NCBI RefSeq assembly: GCF_008831285.2
Contig: NC_045147.1
Coordinates: 17,338,854 to 17,402,853 of the forward strand
Length of the DNA stretch: 64,000 nucleotides
Source: Nymphaea colorata
Lineage: Eukaryota > Streptophyta > Magnoliopsida > Nymphaeales > Nymphaeaceae
Direction: 5' to 3'
Numbering within the stretch: position 1 is the first letter of the stretch; the number at the start of each line of letters is the position of its first letter. Positions 35,999 through 49,690 of the stretch are shown piece by piece. The position numbers were made by a program, and so were the translations under genes. Below the pieces are notes generated by a model. It saw only the letters and a list, made by a program, of their open reading frames with translations, was not told the DNA's origin and ran no database searches.

Positions 35999-38900
35999 TA
36001 AAAGCTGCTGAAGCTGCAGTGATTAATTCGAAGGTTTTGCTACCTTAAAAAACCAACAAGTGAGGGGATTTTCACATAATCTTGTTCCTAGCAACAAAAT
36101 AAGAACTTGGCCCCTTTTGTTGTTGCAGAACCACAGTTTTTGCATTTAACTACCGGCAAAAAACAAATATAAAGAAGAGCTATGAGCGTGTGCTGTATGA
36201 CTCACATTCTTCTTTCTTTTATGTAATTATGTCTGGACGGATAAAGATCCTTGCTGGGTTCAAAAGGCTGGACACGTCTTCTTCCTCGAGAGCATTTCGA
36301 TGCGCTTGACATCTTATTATATCCTCCTTTGAAATAAATTTTGATGCATGACCTTATGCGCAAACCTGTTTCTGATTTTTTATTACCTGCTTATATACTT
36401 TCCGAGTAGCATGACTTCCGACGTTGAGATGTTTTAGCAATTTCCTGCCTTTATTTCTAGCTCGAGTTGACTACGTGGGCTTAAAATTCCGTGTGCTCAG
36501 GCAATCTTGCCATAAGAGTTGGATCGGTGGAGCTTGTCTTGTCGTGCTATGTTTTTTTTGCAAGAATGTATTGGAAGTAGCAGAAAGTTTAGTTCATACT
36601 GAAGCGAAAGGAAGCTCCCCCTCTGGGATATGCAGGCCATCGTTGAAGGCTCTTCTTGAGGCTTTACCCTCAACAATTCCACATTGTGATTAAAGCGTCA
36701 TGTGGGCACAGGCCATTACCGCGACCTAAGGCATATATTTAAGCTTAGCAGTGGAAGAAGTTATCTGACAACCAAGATGAAACTAAAAGTTGCAGAGTTT
36801 CATCGACTCTTCCAGGCAAACAACCGGAATTCAAAATTTCTACACATAGAGGCATTTAGTTATGCAACAATGTTGGAAAAGGGAGGCACCTTCCACTCAC
36901 CCTTGGCGACTGCCTTTCACGTGGTGGTCACACATCGAAGCGGGCCAAGCAAGTCCCATTGAATGACGGAGGAACAAAAGTGCAAACAATACATATTCGC
37001 CTACCTCTTAGAAGATTAAAAAAAAAATTAAACAAAAAGGGAAACTGCCCCCTCCGCGTCCGTTGACTTTGCACAAGACCCTTAATTTTTGCATCTAATT
37101 CTTAGTAAACTGCTTTCTCATATAAAATATTAAGTACGCCCTTCTAAAACAAATAAAAAAAAAATTGAAAAGAAAGCACCGGTAAGGGACAGCCTCGCTG
37201 GAGGATGCCAAAGGCGTCGGCGACACTCTGAACCAACTGGTGGACATCGGCTAGGTTCATCTCTTTCCAAAACAACTAATTTTTCTTATTCAAAACTTAG
37301 TTTTTACCTTAGATGATTACCGGCAGTTCGTGTTGAGAATATGATTCGAATTATTCTTCATGGTTGAAGTCGGGTTTAAGCTTGTCGTTTTGTTGATTAG
37401 AGTTGGACTTCGTGCCGACAGCTTTGGTTCTTCTTACCGCGTGCACTTGAGGCTTAGTTTCACCGGATTTTTATTGTTTTTGTCTCGATGGTTTTTCACG
37501 CCCAGCACTGCAATCAACGAAACCTCGCCGATGCTTCGTCGTTGCCATGTTTCAGTCACTGCTTTCAAAATGGGCTGCAGTTTCACGTTTTGGATCGTTC
37601 ATTTTTGCTCACTTTTTTTTTTTTTTTAAATTAGGTCCAATCTTGCTTTGACCTTTTAGTTCAATAGAGTAGGAAGTGAATCGACGGGTTTCAATGGTTA
37701 AAAGATAAAGGGGCATTGCAGGACAGAAGCACCAAAGTTAAATCGCTGCATCTTCATGGTGGCTCGAGCGAGCGGCCGGTCGACCCTCGCTGGAGGGCAA
37801 GGGTCCGGCTACCTTGTCTGGCAGGAGCACGACGACCCCTGGTGGGGCCGCTTGCCCGGCAGTGAGGTCGTCGCTCGCCCAACGGCGACGTTGTGGTTTT
37901 CCGGTCCTTGACTCGTCATGATGAGAGAAAATAGCAATGTCTTCTGCAATCAGTACCTTGTTCTGGGATTGTTAGAAAAAATGATACCTTGGGCGTACGA
38001 GAGGCATCATGCTTGTTGCAGCCTACAGGAATCCAAGTGTTTATGGAAGCGCTATTAGATTGACCCAGATTAAGCTAATTCGATCCTTAGCACATCACAA
38101 TCTTTTCACTTTGTCTAAAACCGCATTAAGATTTTACCGGCAACCTAAACCAGAAGACGGAAGCTCTATGGTCTTTGCAAGACTTACCAAAGTATTGCCA
38201 AAGAATAACAGCAGCATTCTACATTTTCTTTTTCCTTTTTCTGCTAAGAATTTTGCCGAGAACGCAGTTGCGAGAACCTGCCAGTGATTATGTTTTGACA
38301 TTAGTAAACTTACCTTCCTTATGATCTTTAATGGCCGATGCCAGTGTGTTGTAACGGTTGACATTCGCCTTTCTTTTTCCCCATATTTCAAGCGAAAACC
38401 ATCTCGCACATTGCCACTGCACACCAAAGCTACGGAACCTGAAATCATTCCTAAACATAGGCACCATCCTCCGAGTCACAAAACTGACTAGGTTCGACAC
38501 TGTACAGACCATTTATCTAAAAATTTCACAAGATCGACACTCGAGAAAAAGAAACACATTTCTTACAGTTACCAATCCACTCCTGACACCGTCACAGCAA
38601 TCCAAGGTAGTGAAACTGAATTTATCATATAGTTCAACACGCATTTGTGAATCCTCGAGTTCAAGGTGCACTTGTTAATGCACGATCCATTTTGAAAGTA
38701 GCATTCCAACTTGAATAATTCAGGTAAACTACAAAGAATCCAACTTGAAGTTGCCCACAGTCGATCCCCTCAAAGTTTGTTCCTCTTAGTAATCTCCTAC
38801 TGTCGACCATTACCACAGAAATCGATTAAAACGATAAAGCTCCACATTTCACCATGTCCACAGCGATTGCTTGTTTGGTTTCAAGTACATGAAAGAATCG

Positions 38901-39230
38901 AGTTAGTGTGATGCATTTCGACCCTTCCGCATGTGAGAAAAAGAGAAGGCACACAATCATAAGGAGCTCAATACCACAAACGATTAACTGATAAATGTCA
39001 CCACCGAAACAAGGTCTTTCGCCTATATAGAAAGGCGGTTTATGTACAAAAACATTCTAATCACCATTATCCATCATGAATATAGACGCACAACTAGTAA
39101 AAAGCCAAAAACACCTGCCTAAAGTTTTCATATGACCCACAAAGTACCATTAGAAATCAGTAGTTCTAATCCCACCATGAATGACGGTAGAGCTCCACTT
39201 CTGATCAAAATAGAGGCCCTTCAAATCAGC
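35999..39230. other. Intergenic region between COX6B and H3.3 (convergent genes)
   Basis: The first about 350 bases are probably COX6B 3' UTR and the last about 250 the H3.3 3' UTR on the other strand. Short frames such as 36424-36693 and 37360-37629 have no recognisable motif. About 37750-37910 is a GC-rich patch (CCCTCGCTGGAGGGCAAGGG) standing out from AT-rich surroundings. A T run lies at about 37613-37627. Confidence 0.5.
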
Positions 39231-39926
<696 letters not shown>

Positions 39927-40925
39927 CTAGAAAGACAACGGCCAACAGTTACCACACAATCTCCTACTTTCTATCTCTGGTTATAAATGTCTTCAACCCA
40001 ACAGAAGTGACCAAGGAAACCACGGAAGCAAAAAAACATCGGCTGTTATAAGGGCCGTTTGATGTACAGTAATTTGGCACATATCGATGTAAATTAGTGA
40101 ACCACAAGAGAGGAACATACCAGAATAAATCAGAATACAACGACAGATAAGCCTCAAAATTAAATGTAAGCAACGGGAAAGTTGTCAAACGAAAGGACCC
40201 TACTAGCGTATCAGATACGGTGCAGGCAAACAAACGACAACGGCGGTGAATGGAAAACCCAAAAACCCGTAAATTAGGCATTGAATAAAAAACACGACAA
40301 AGGAGAAAATAAGAAAAATTTCCAACAATAAAACCCAATATTCTAACAGAAAGGATCGCCACCGAAAGAAAAAGGTATAAGAAACCCAAAAAAAAAACCG
40401 ATGTACCTAGTCACCAATCCTCAGGCTCGTCCTCTTTTTTCTCCACTGCACCCAAACCCCCAAGGAAAAAATCCAAAAAAGGACAGAAAAGGGAAAGCGA
40501 GGCACGAAACCCTAATCTATTCAGAAAGAAAAAGAGATGCTGCAGACAACCAAATCCCAGTAAGGATGAAGAGGGTGAAAAGACCCCGTACATATACAGA
40601 AACCCAAGAGACTGATATGTAATCACATTCACAATATCGACACAATACAACGAAACCCCTAAAAATTAGAACAAGAGACAAGACAAAGAAACCCAAAACC
40701 CTAATTTGCGACCGAAAACGTAGATCCGGACCCAAAAACCGCTCTTAGAAGAGCGAGACGCCACAGCAAAGCCCCAGAAGCAACTAAGCATCTATTACAA
40801 CCAAAAAAGCCCAACGAAAACACAAGAAAGACAAAAGGAAAGCCTAATCCATCCTCTCCATCAACAAAAAAACGTAAACCTAGCAACAGAAACCAACAAC
40901 GCGAGAGAGAGGAACAGCAACATAC
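39927..40925 (-). other. 5' UTR leader intron of H3.3
   Basis: On the minus strand a donor TTGAAG|GTATGTTGC (intron begins at 40925) pairs with the acceptor TTTCTAG at 39927-39933, and the next base is the A of the start codon. The intron is 999 bases long. Minus-strand composition is T-rich, as expected of a plant intron, and it holds no convincing frame. Confidence 0.75.
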
Positions 40926-41164
40926 CTTCAAGACCCGGAAGAAAGCGGGGAACCTTCTCGCTCAGAGACCGTAGGGTCGTGGGCAATGCCCACCATCCCT
41001 ATTTATAGGCGGCGCCAGCCCGTCGCGGGATCTCACCCACGCCCGACTCCCAGCGGACGGCCAGGATCCGTCCAGGTTGTGCTTTGCCTACACGAAGCTC
41101 CACCGTCGGATCGAGCAGACGATGGACGGCAGGCAGTCCCTGATGACTCCTGACTTCCTATTGG
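40926..41164 (-). promoter_or_regulatory. H3.3 promoter with TATA and CCAAT boxes
   Basis: The minus strand reads CCTATAAATAGGG at about 40998-41010, a strong TATA box about 75 bases upstream of the leader-intron donor. An inverted CCAAT box (minus-strand GAGCCAATAGG) lies near 41158-41166. Transcription probably starts near 40970. I did not find an exact histone octamer (CGCGGATC). Confidence 0.6.
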
Positions 41165-42139
41165 CTCCCGCGTTCGCCCGCCTTTACCTAACCGCGAGAA
41201 ACCAGGCAGCGAACCGCCAAAAAGCCCCAACATTTTCATCTATTTTCCAAAAGCAGGTCCATTATTTTCATCTAATGCTTGACGCTGCCTGCAGCTGGCA
41301 ATGAAGGCATCCAGGGCTTGATGCTTAGGAGTTTCTGGCTGTACCCAGACAGTGATTCGTAAACTTCCTCTTCTTCACATTCCCCGTGAATTAAGCTGCT
41401 GTTTTGCTGGCTGACACTCGTCTTTTCTTTAGTTTATTTTAAAGATCTCAAAACGGCGTTGAGAACTCCCGCAGAAATAAAAGAAGAACGAGAGAGAGAG
41501 AGCGAGCGAGTGCCAGAGCTTGCCTCCAGATCTGCACAATCCACGGCCGATTCTCTCACAACCTACATCTGGTACCTCAGCATCCTCCTCCTCCGCTTCT
41601 TCTTGTTCTCTATCGTCGCATGAATTCTCGCGTCTCGCTGTTTCTCCGGCCGTTCGTAGTTCGTAGCCTTTCTCGCACGATCCCTCCCGCCCTTTTCTTC
41701 TCATCACAGGAGCGGTTTCGCCGTTAGTTGCTTTTTAGCTTTCGGTTGCAAAATGAGTTGTAGATCTGGGAAATTTCGAGGGATCCTAGCTTTCGTGGCA
41801 GTAGCACGCGTTGTTCTTTGTTACTAGTGTACTCTGAAGCATTTTTGGGTTGTGCGTGCATCGTGCAAATTTCACTCCCTTTTGACGTTCGATTGTGTCG
41901 TCAAGCGGCTTGTTCTAGGTTTTCGCTCGGATCCACGGGGAATGATGTGGGTAGCAGATTTAGTTCAAGAGTATTTCCATCGTGATAGGATTTTCATTAT
42001 TTGGACCATTTAGTTTATTTTTACTGTTTTAGTATTGTCAGTGCGCGTTTTATTCGGTCGGTTTGCTCCACTCTTGTTGTTTTGGGTACCGTTTCAAACG
42101 TAATGTTTCAGACTGTATAGGTTTCGTTGATCAGGAATT
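41165..42139 (+). promoter_or_regulatory. Upstream and leader region of the CGR2/3 gene
   Basis: It lies head to head with H3.3, so proximal promoter sequence is shared in about 41010-41450. A purine-rich leader (GAGAGAGAGAGCGAGCGAG near 41490-41508) is followed by CT-rich sequence. TTGATCAG at 42127-42134, six bases before the ATG, could be the acceptor of a leader intron. No TATA box was firmly placed. Confidence 0.35.
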
Positions 42140-45100
42140 ATGTCGAGGAGGTCAGTAAATCCGAGCGCGAGGCGCTTTGCTGATAGCTCTACCGTACCAT
42201 TGACAAATACTTTTCATCAGAAGTCCCGGTCCTCATCTATGTTATCTGTTGGATTGATTCTCCTGGTATGGTTTGTTTCTTTTAAAGGATGGTAGTGGCT
42301 TCAATAGTGACTCTCTATTTCACGGTGGAGTAACAGATGCACTCATTGTTCTCTTTAATACTTGCAGGGAGCTTTTCTTCTCATTGCCTATTCTTACAGT
42401 AGTTCAGGTTTGGCTCGCATGACTGTACACATCTTTATTTCTTAAGAACTTCTGGCTTTTGCTGAGATAAGTCGTAAAAATTGCTCAAACAATTGGGAGT
42501 GTCATTTTCCTTTATGAATTTTCTTTGTTAAAAATCTTACATATTGTGGAAAATTCTCTTCAAGGACTCCTCTTGGCAGCTTCCAATTATGAGTTATTTT
42601 ATTTACTAGTAACACTTTTGACAATTTTATGTGCATGGTAGATACCCGACCCACTCTCGGACTCGGGCCCCTGATTCGACGGATCCCAATCGGCCCCCTA
42701 GTAGTTTTGGTTTCAATCCTAAAAAGGTTAGAAACCAGGACAATCATCTCATTAATGGTCTTCCTTTATAAGTCCTTGAAGATCCCTCACAATCTTCGAT
42801 ACAAGACTAAATTTCTGGGATGTTACAATCCACCCCCCTTAAGGCACACGCGTCCGTGCGTGTGATACCCTAGGTCCGAGTGTTGAAACTGCTCTGATAC
42901 CACTATAACAACCTGACCCACTCCCGGGCTCGGGCCGCTGGTTCGACGGATCCCAACCCACTCCCTAGCAGTTTCGGATTCAATCCTAAAAAGACTAGGA
43001 ACCAGGACAATCATCTCATTAATGGTCTTCTTTTATAAGTCCTTGAAGATCCCTCACAATCCTTGATATAAGACTAAACTTCTGGGATGTTACATCCATA
43101 TAATTGAATTAGAAGATACTATATTGATATAAATCATGTGCAGTTTTTTATTGTGTCTAAACTTTTGGGTATTGACAGGTGGTTTTGGTAGTAGCGACAG
43201 AGAAGCTTTGTTGAGATATGATGGTATGCCTGCCTTTCCTTATTATGCATTGTCATGCTTGTAGCTTATGCAGTTTCAACATGCTTATTCTCATAATGTT
43301 TGTATAAGATGATTAATCTAAACTGCAAATGGCATTAGACGTTTGCAGAGTATGTATTTTTTATTGATTTATTTTTTTTTTGAAAGCTTGGAACATGATA
43401 GGATCCTATATGCGCTCCTGCATGAGAGAGAAAAATAGAAAGAGGGAGATTTAAAATTATGTGTATCTGAAATGGTTTTCTCCAAAAGATAAGTTACCAA
43501 AAAGTGTGTATATCTAGTGTTCACTGTAACAGCAGTACGCTTTTATGAACGACTGGCCACTGATCCATGTTCTCACTCATGTATATCTAAAATTCTAAAT
43601 ATACGGACCATGAAGTGAGTGCTATTTCTCAACATTGCCTTTTACCCAGTTCCTTCATCAATAAATGGCCAAGAAATGTTCTCTTTCTTCTATATGTCTC
43701 TCTCTGTTTGTGTGTAGGAAAATTGAGGAACAACACCTTGTAAGCATTATCTCTCAGCGAACACATTCTGGGCCATCCAATTGCTTTCATTCGGACCGCC
43801 CATAATGACAAAAAAATTAAAAAGAAAATTTTGACAGCCTCCCCCCACAAGGAAATGTAAAAAGAAAAAAATGTAAAAGGAAACCTTACCTCCCCCAACA
43901 CACACCATAGGGGGAGGTGACAGCCTTACCCTGCAAGAAAAGCTTGCCATTTGGGTAAATTGTTTTGCAACAGGGGAAGGCGAGACAGCCTGGCATGGCA
44001 GCCATAGCATCCTGACCGTTGCTGCCCTGCCGGGCGGTCTCCAATGGCATCTGTAGAAGGCTCCGTGGGTCTGTTGAGGCCTGCTTACCATCATTTTTTC
44101 TTTTAATAAGAAAGGCCATCTGATTGTGAGAAATTGGACAGTCCAACAGGGTCCTGTGGGAAATGATGCATTCTTGGTGCCTTTCCTCATGCTTACTATA
44201 TAGACTGTGTGTGTGTGTGTGTATAAAGACTCCTAAAAATAATGCCAATCTGACTACTGCATTCATTGTGGTCCTTCATAGTTCAGCAGGGTTCATTCAA
44301 TTCCTTCAACATTTCATGTCCATAATGAGTTGTCAGGTTGTCTAGGAGCAGCTTTGCCTTGTTGTAAGCCATTCTTCATCTACCAATCATCCTATAGATT
44401 TATTCCTTTTGGATTAAGGGGCTCAGGGAGGTTTGATACTTATGCCTCGGTGCATATATTATTGAGATGCAAAGTTGCTACGTGGTTTGCTGCCATAGGG
44501 AAGTTGTATCTCAGAACTGCATAAATTTTGTTAGTCAATTATTGCTTTGTGATTTCCTACACAACCGGAGGATGAAAATTACATTCACTGCATGATCAGT
44601 GTACCTGGTTTCAAAACATATATTTGCTGTGGTTGTCTTCCATTTCAAATTTGAGAGGTATATGGTTGCACAAAAAACGTAGTTTAGATTAATGAACTTT
44701 CAGTTGCTATAAGTATTAGGTTCAAGAGATCCTGTCACTGCACAGCATGCCCTGATAGATGCTACATACTTACTCTTCTTGCTCCCATGTTCTCCCGGAT
44801 TCTTATCAAATGACAATGTGAATCATTTATCAATGTGAACTTATATCAGCTACTGGTTCTTATCATTTTGCTAAGATGCATTTTTCTTAGCAGGTGACCA
44901 TTCATGCACATCCGAAGTTTTGAGAGCACTGCCTCTTCTGCAGAAGGCATATGGCGACAGCATGCACAATGTTTTGCATGTTGGCCCTGATACATGTGCA
45001 GTTGTCTCTAAACTGCTGAAAGAAGATGATACAGAAGCTTGGGGTGTGGAACCATATGACTTGGAAGATGCGGACAACAGTTGCAAGTCGCTTGTGCACA

Positions 45101-47120
45101 AGGGCCTAGTCCGTGTTGCTGATATCAAGTTCCCTCTGCCTTACAGGGCAAAGTCATTTTCTGTTGTCATTGTTTCAGATGCGTTGGACTATCTCTCCCC
45201 AAAGTACCTCAATAAGACTCTTCCTGAACTTGCCAGAGTATCAAAAGATGGGCTTGTTTTATTTGCTGGTCAGTACCGAAGCTCTTCAGCTGCTTTAAGT
45301 ATATGAGTTTGAATTTTTCTGATTGAAATGTGTAATCTTTTATTGTTCCCTTGTGCTTTAGCTCAGAAGGCTGATCATTTGCATGATCTGTTAGGATACA
45401 GTATGACACATTAGTGTGTCAACTAGAATACAAGAACATGACATTGACTGTGATCCACCTATTTTAACTTATGTTTTTGCATATGTACTGCATTAATCAA
45501 TTTTTATTTAGATGTAATATCCCCACAAACAAGTAGTTGGTTGGATTAAGCCTTTTACACAAGCATCTGCTGCATAACATTGTGAAATTGTGATGACCCA
45601 ATCCAAAACTGCCTGTCTGATTTAGTGGATCCGAATATCTGCATGTGAATGCTAAATGCTGAAGAAAATGCCTGAGCTTTCATAAGCTGTTAGTAGTATA
45701 ACGTGGATTATTTTACATCTATTCATTGCTTGTTGTTTAGATCTTGACAAAATTTCAGGCTACTTTTCCTTGGTATTCTTTTATGTCTTTAAGTTTTCCA
45801 TAACCTTGCTAGATTATGGTATTTTGTGTACAGACAAAAGCAAGTCAAAGTCCATTACTCCATTTTTGTACATATATATCGTTCATATGAGTTATTTGGC
45901 GTGATTAATAGCAGCCCTTGATCTCCCAATCTGTCATGATAGACATTGGTTCACTTTTTAGTTTTTAATAATGTGTGTGTAGTTTATCTCACTAGTTTGA
46001 CAATGTTTTTTCTTCGTGAAGGTTATCCTGGTAACCGTAGAGCTAAACTGCCAGAAGCATCAAGATTTGGGAGACCTGTAAGTTTCCTCCCCTTTTTTTT
46101 TTACTTCTTATTAGTGTTTTGTTTAGTGTCTCACTGCTGTTGTTTGACTTATTGAATTGTGTGTCACTGGAAAAGTTTATATTTTCAGTTCCAAGGCACA
46201 AAGTTTTCTTTGATCCTGGCTACTAGGATGTAAAATTTGTGCCTTTTTACCTGATAATGTGGACCTGCAAGACTAGCAATCATATGTTATAGTCAACTTT
46301 CTCTTTGTAATTTTCATTTTTTCTCTTTTGTGCTTATCATATGCTCATATCGCCACGTTACCAATTCACTGTGTCATGGTACTTGCTCACAGTTTGATTC
46401 GTGAAGATAGGTCAATAATCTAAGGAGGCATTGGATACCACAGGAGAAAAAACAAGTTGGGGTGCAGATGGGTTAAATATCACCTGCAATACAACCCTAA
46501 ATCAAACATGGTTGGAACTTTCTTGAAAATTTTCTCTTTCAGCACTTAGAAGAGCAAAATTTCAAGGAAAAAGGAGTCGGAGCTGGGATCTCCAACATTT
46601 TGTCCTCAAATTTTTAAGTAGATTTTGTACATTATTTGGTGATAATTTCAAACAAATGGTTGCTGTTATCAATGAATTGAAGACGGTCAAACATCTCCAT
46701 ACCTGAGGAAATCCTAGGCTCCCAAAAAGTACAAAAATGGTCTGGAATTGTAATGATATTTGAGGTTTGTTCTGATATGAAATCACTCTTTGATTTCTAG
46801 AAGTAAACACCCGTGGAGAATCTTCTTTTCAGTGTTTTACTGATTCACTTATTAATGTATTGAATCATTCTTTCTGCATGCAACATTTGAAACAGTAGAT
46901 GTTTGTCCAGCTCTCTTTCCTTGCTGCAAAAATTCTTGCTGCCCTTCTCAATCTTATGAATTTCTTGTGACAGGCAAAGCTGCGAAGCCAGTCCTGGTGG
47001 ATCCGGTACTTTTTGCAGACAGATTTGCAAGACAATGAAGCAATTGCCAAAAAATTCGAGCAGGCTGCAGAAAAGAGGTCATACAGACCTGGTTGCCAGA
47101 TTTTCCACCTGAAAGCTTAG
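42140..47120 (+). CDS. Golgi pectin (homogalacturonan) methyltransferase, CGR2/CGR3 type
   Basis: Six exons: 42140-42265, 42368-42407, 43179-43223, 44894-45268, 46022-46077 and 46974-47120, giving 262 residues. CGR2 and CGR3 of Arabidopsis are Golgi type II membrane proteins that methyl-esterify homogalacturonan using S-adenosylmethionine. The N-tail MSRRSVNPSARRF is family-typical, followed by one membrane segment (about 34-53). The luminal methyltransferase-like part shows NVLHVGPDTCAVVSKLL (SAM-loop-like), EAWGVEPYDLEDAD, VADIKFPLPYRAKSF, VIVSDALDYLSPKYLNKTLP, then SQSWWIRYFLQT and the terminal GCQIFHLKA. Phases agree at all five junctions. Intron 2 contains a TRIM fossil and intron 3 (43224-44893) a TG microsatellite near 44206-44223. 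It cannot be assigned to CGR2 or CGR3 specifically. Confidence 0.96.
42645..43094 (-). mobile_element. TRIM (miniature LTR retrotransposon) fossil in CGR intron 2
   Basis: Two direct repeats of about 185-190 bp (42645-42827 and 42904-43094) flank an internal stretch of only about 76 bp. On the minus strand the first repeat begins TGTAACATCC and is followed by TGGTATCAGAGC, the plant initiator-Met tRNA primer binding site. A purine tract (AAGGGGGGTGGA) precedes the second repeat. The element carries no coding sequence, which fits a terminal-repeat retrotransposon in miniature. It is structurally whole but old: the two LTRs agree at about nine positions in ten by eye. No clear target-site duplication was found. 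It lies antisense to the host gene. Confidence 0.85.
44206..44223. repeat. TG microsatellite in CGR intron 3
   Basis: A run of alternating TG/GT lies near 44206-44223, within the intron between the third and fourth coding exons. Confidence 0.8.
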
Positions 47121-48560
47121 GCTGAACCGGTCCACAGAGCAAAGTTTTCATTCACGTCAAAGAATTTTGTGCAGCCTGATTTGATTCTGATAATGTTATT
47201 TCTTATTCCTTCGGGTGAAGGTCAGCCATGCGTCAGGCTTTCCCAGTTTTCTTTTGGTGTACTTATTTAAAGCTCGGCTCGATAGGTCTGCTGTCAATTG
47301 GCGGCTGTTAAAAGAGGGAAACGCTATGCAAAATTTGTATCTAGGCCATCTAGAGAACTATGTAAGAGGGTAGGTAGTACCTGGATGGAAGTTCCATATT
47401 GAATTTGTTTACACGAACGCTCAATTTGCTGCAGATGGCATTCTGTGCAAAGTGGGAACTTTAAGATGCTTTGATGTTAAAATGGAGATAAATTATCCAT
47501 AAGTTTCAGTTGCAATCGGACACTCCGAAGTTGATATGGTGATACGGAACCATTGTAACCTGTGATATTACATCCTTAGTTTTCAAAATTTCAATTCCTA
47601 GAAAGAAAAACAAATCTAGCTAGAATATGTGATACGTATATACGAATAGGTACTATGCTGCCTATCTAACAACCCGAAATTCAAAACTATATTATTTGGA
47701 ATTCAATTGATATGTCAGCAAATCTCAAATTGGAGAAGATCCCTTTTCTGGACGATGGACGCTTTGAGTCTCAGTTCATTTAATAGACCTGCTTCTGCTC
47801 CTTAAGAAGAAAAACTCCCTGCTTCATTAAGACAAGCTCAGGCTGCAAACCTAGCAAAATTAAGGCTTGATTCCCCTCGACATCCTTCACGGTTCAACAA
47901 CCCCCTTCCCCTTTTGCTAACCACAAAATTTACGAAATTTTAAGATAATGAAATCCAAATCATTCTCAAAAAAATAATCATATAGATAACACCAACATGG
48001 TTGGCTCTCTCTCTTAATCATATAGATAAATCCAAACCATTTAGTCTTGCATTCTTCTTAATCCTGCACATTTTGATTTTGAAATTTGGCTATGTAAAAT
48101 TGTTGAATGCCTGTTTTAGCAAGAATCCATCATCAGATCGTCCACTACACGAAGAATTTCAAAATAAACCCGGCCAACATAGCAAAAATACCCATGCCAA
48201 ATACATTCGTGAAGCGTGGCAACAGGACCCATAAGATCATAACTACAGAATACCCTATCAAATGAGACCAAAATTTTTTCAAGATACGGCGGCTCTTAAG
48301 ACACCAATTCTCCCAATATCTCCCATAGCGGGAAATCAGGATATACATCAGTTTGAGATGCAACTCTAACTCTACTCACCGTTGTTGAGGCAAACCGCAG
48401 TGCAAAAGCTTTGAGGAACTTACTAAGGTGACAAGCATACGTATGTAGCAATTTGAAAAAGATTTATCGGGATAAAAAAAATTATAATTAATTAAATAAC
48501 GTGTCGCAAAACACAAAAGTTCAACGAACTTTCAACAGCCTTATGGCGCTGAAAATCTTC

Positions 48561-48595
<35 letters not shown>

Positions 48596-49506
48596 AGGAG
48601 GAGAAAGCAAATAGTCAGATAACGATCAGTAGAAGACTTGCCAAATAGGAATCTAGGTCCATAATAGTACTGATACTATTTCTCCAATAAAACAAAACTA
48701 AGCCGCACGATGACCATTTCAATCGTTCTTGTACATCGCAACCTATCTAAGAAAGCAACATCTCAAGAGCAACCTCAAAGGGTAGACCAAGTTACCTTGA
48801 TAAGGCCAATGTCCTTGGCATTGCTGCGAAAACATTGTCTGCAACACGAGCCCATATTTTCGGATTAAACCGTGTGGGTTTCCACACACCCGGCTCGGCT
48901 GCAATGCCAAAGGTACAACATCAGCTAAAGTAAACAAAAAGACATAATAAATAAGAAAAAAATCAGCTAAAGAAAATGAGGAGACATTGAGACTGAGAGA
49001 TCTAAGCAACTGTTGTGAATCCCATCCTACATCATTAACCACTTTCAAATTGACAACCTACAGTATACAATTTCCAATGAAACAACTGAATTTAGAAGCT
49101 GTTGCAAACTCTATGGTGTTTGGATGACACACTGAGAAAATGATTGTCAGAAAATTAGCACGCTGTTCTCATTCTTCAAGAACAATTGCCGTATCCATGT
49201 CACATAGATCTCTCGCCATCTACGTCAGTGTTCTATCATTTTCTCGCTCGCTTTTATGCGCGCCGATTGCAGGGATTTGAAAAAATAGGAGTCATTACAT
49301 AGAATCCCATTAAGGTGAATTTGACAAAGGTTGGATCCAGCCCGAACTAAAATAAATTGCATCTCTTATGCGTTTGTATGGAAAACTTGCCTTAATATAT
49401 TAAATACGAGTACGTTCTTTTGATGCTTTAAAAGGCTAATTGTGCTTTTGTGAAACATTCTAACTTATGCTCTTGATATTTCTCCAAAGGTTGAGTGCGT
49501 TTTTGG

Positions 49507-49690
49507 TTTTTGCCTCCTCAAGTTTACTGATTCATTTAACCAAAAATTGTCATAATGTAAGGAAAGACGAATTCTTCAAAATCCGAAAGATTTTTCATGA
49601 GATTTGGAATTTCCAATCTTTCGGCACTCCATGTGATCGAGACATGTAGGGTCAGAACCATCGGATTTCAACTTTCTTTGAACCGTAATG
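49507..49690 (+). repeat. Dispersed repeat, copy A
   Basis: Matches about 54842-55027 in the same orientation, beginning CTCAAGTTTACTGATTCAT and ending TTTCAACTTTCTTTGAACCGT. The copies are clearly related but diverged, with small gaps. No coding sequence or clear inverted termini. Confidence 0.7.

Noticed and set aside
43747-44266. Minus-strand frames of 126-147 codons inside CGR intron 3
   Set aside because: No recognisable domain, lying within an intron of a well-supported gene and containing simple-sequence tracts.
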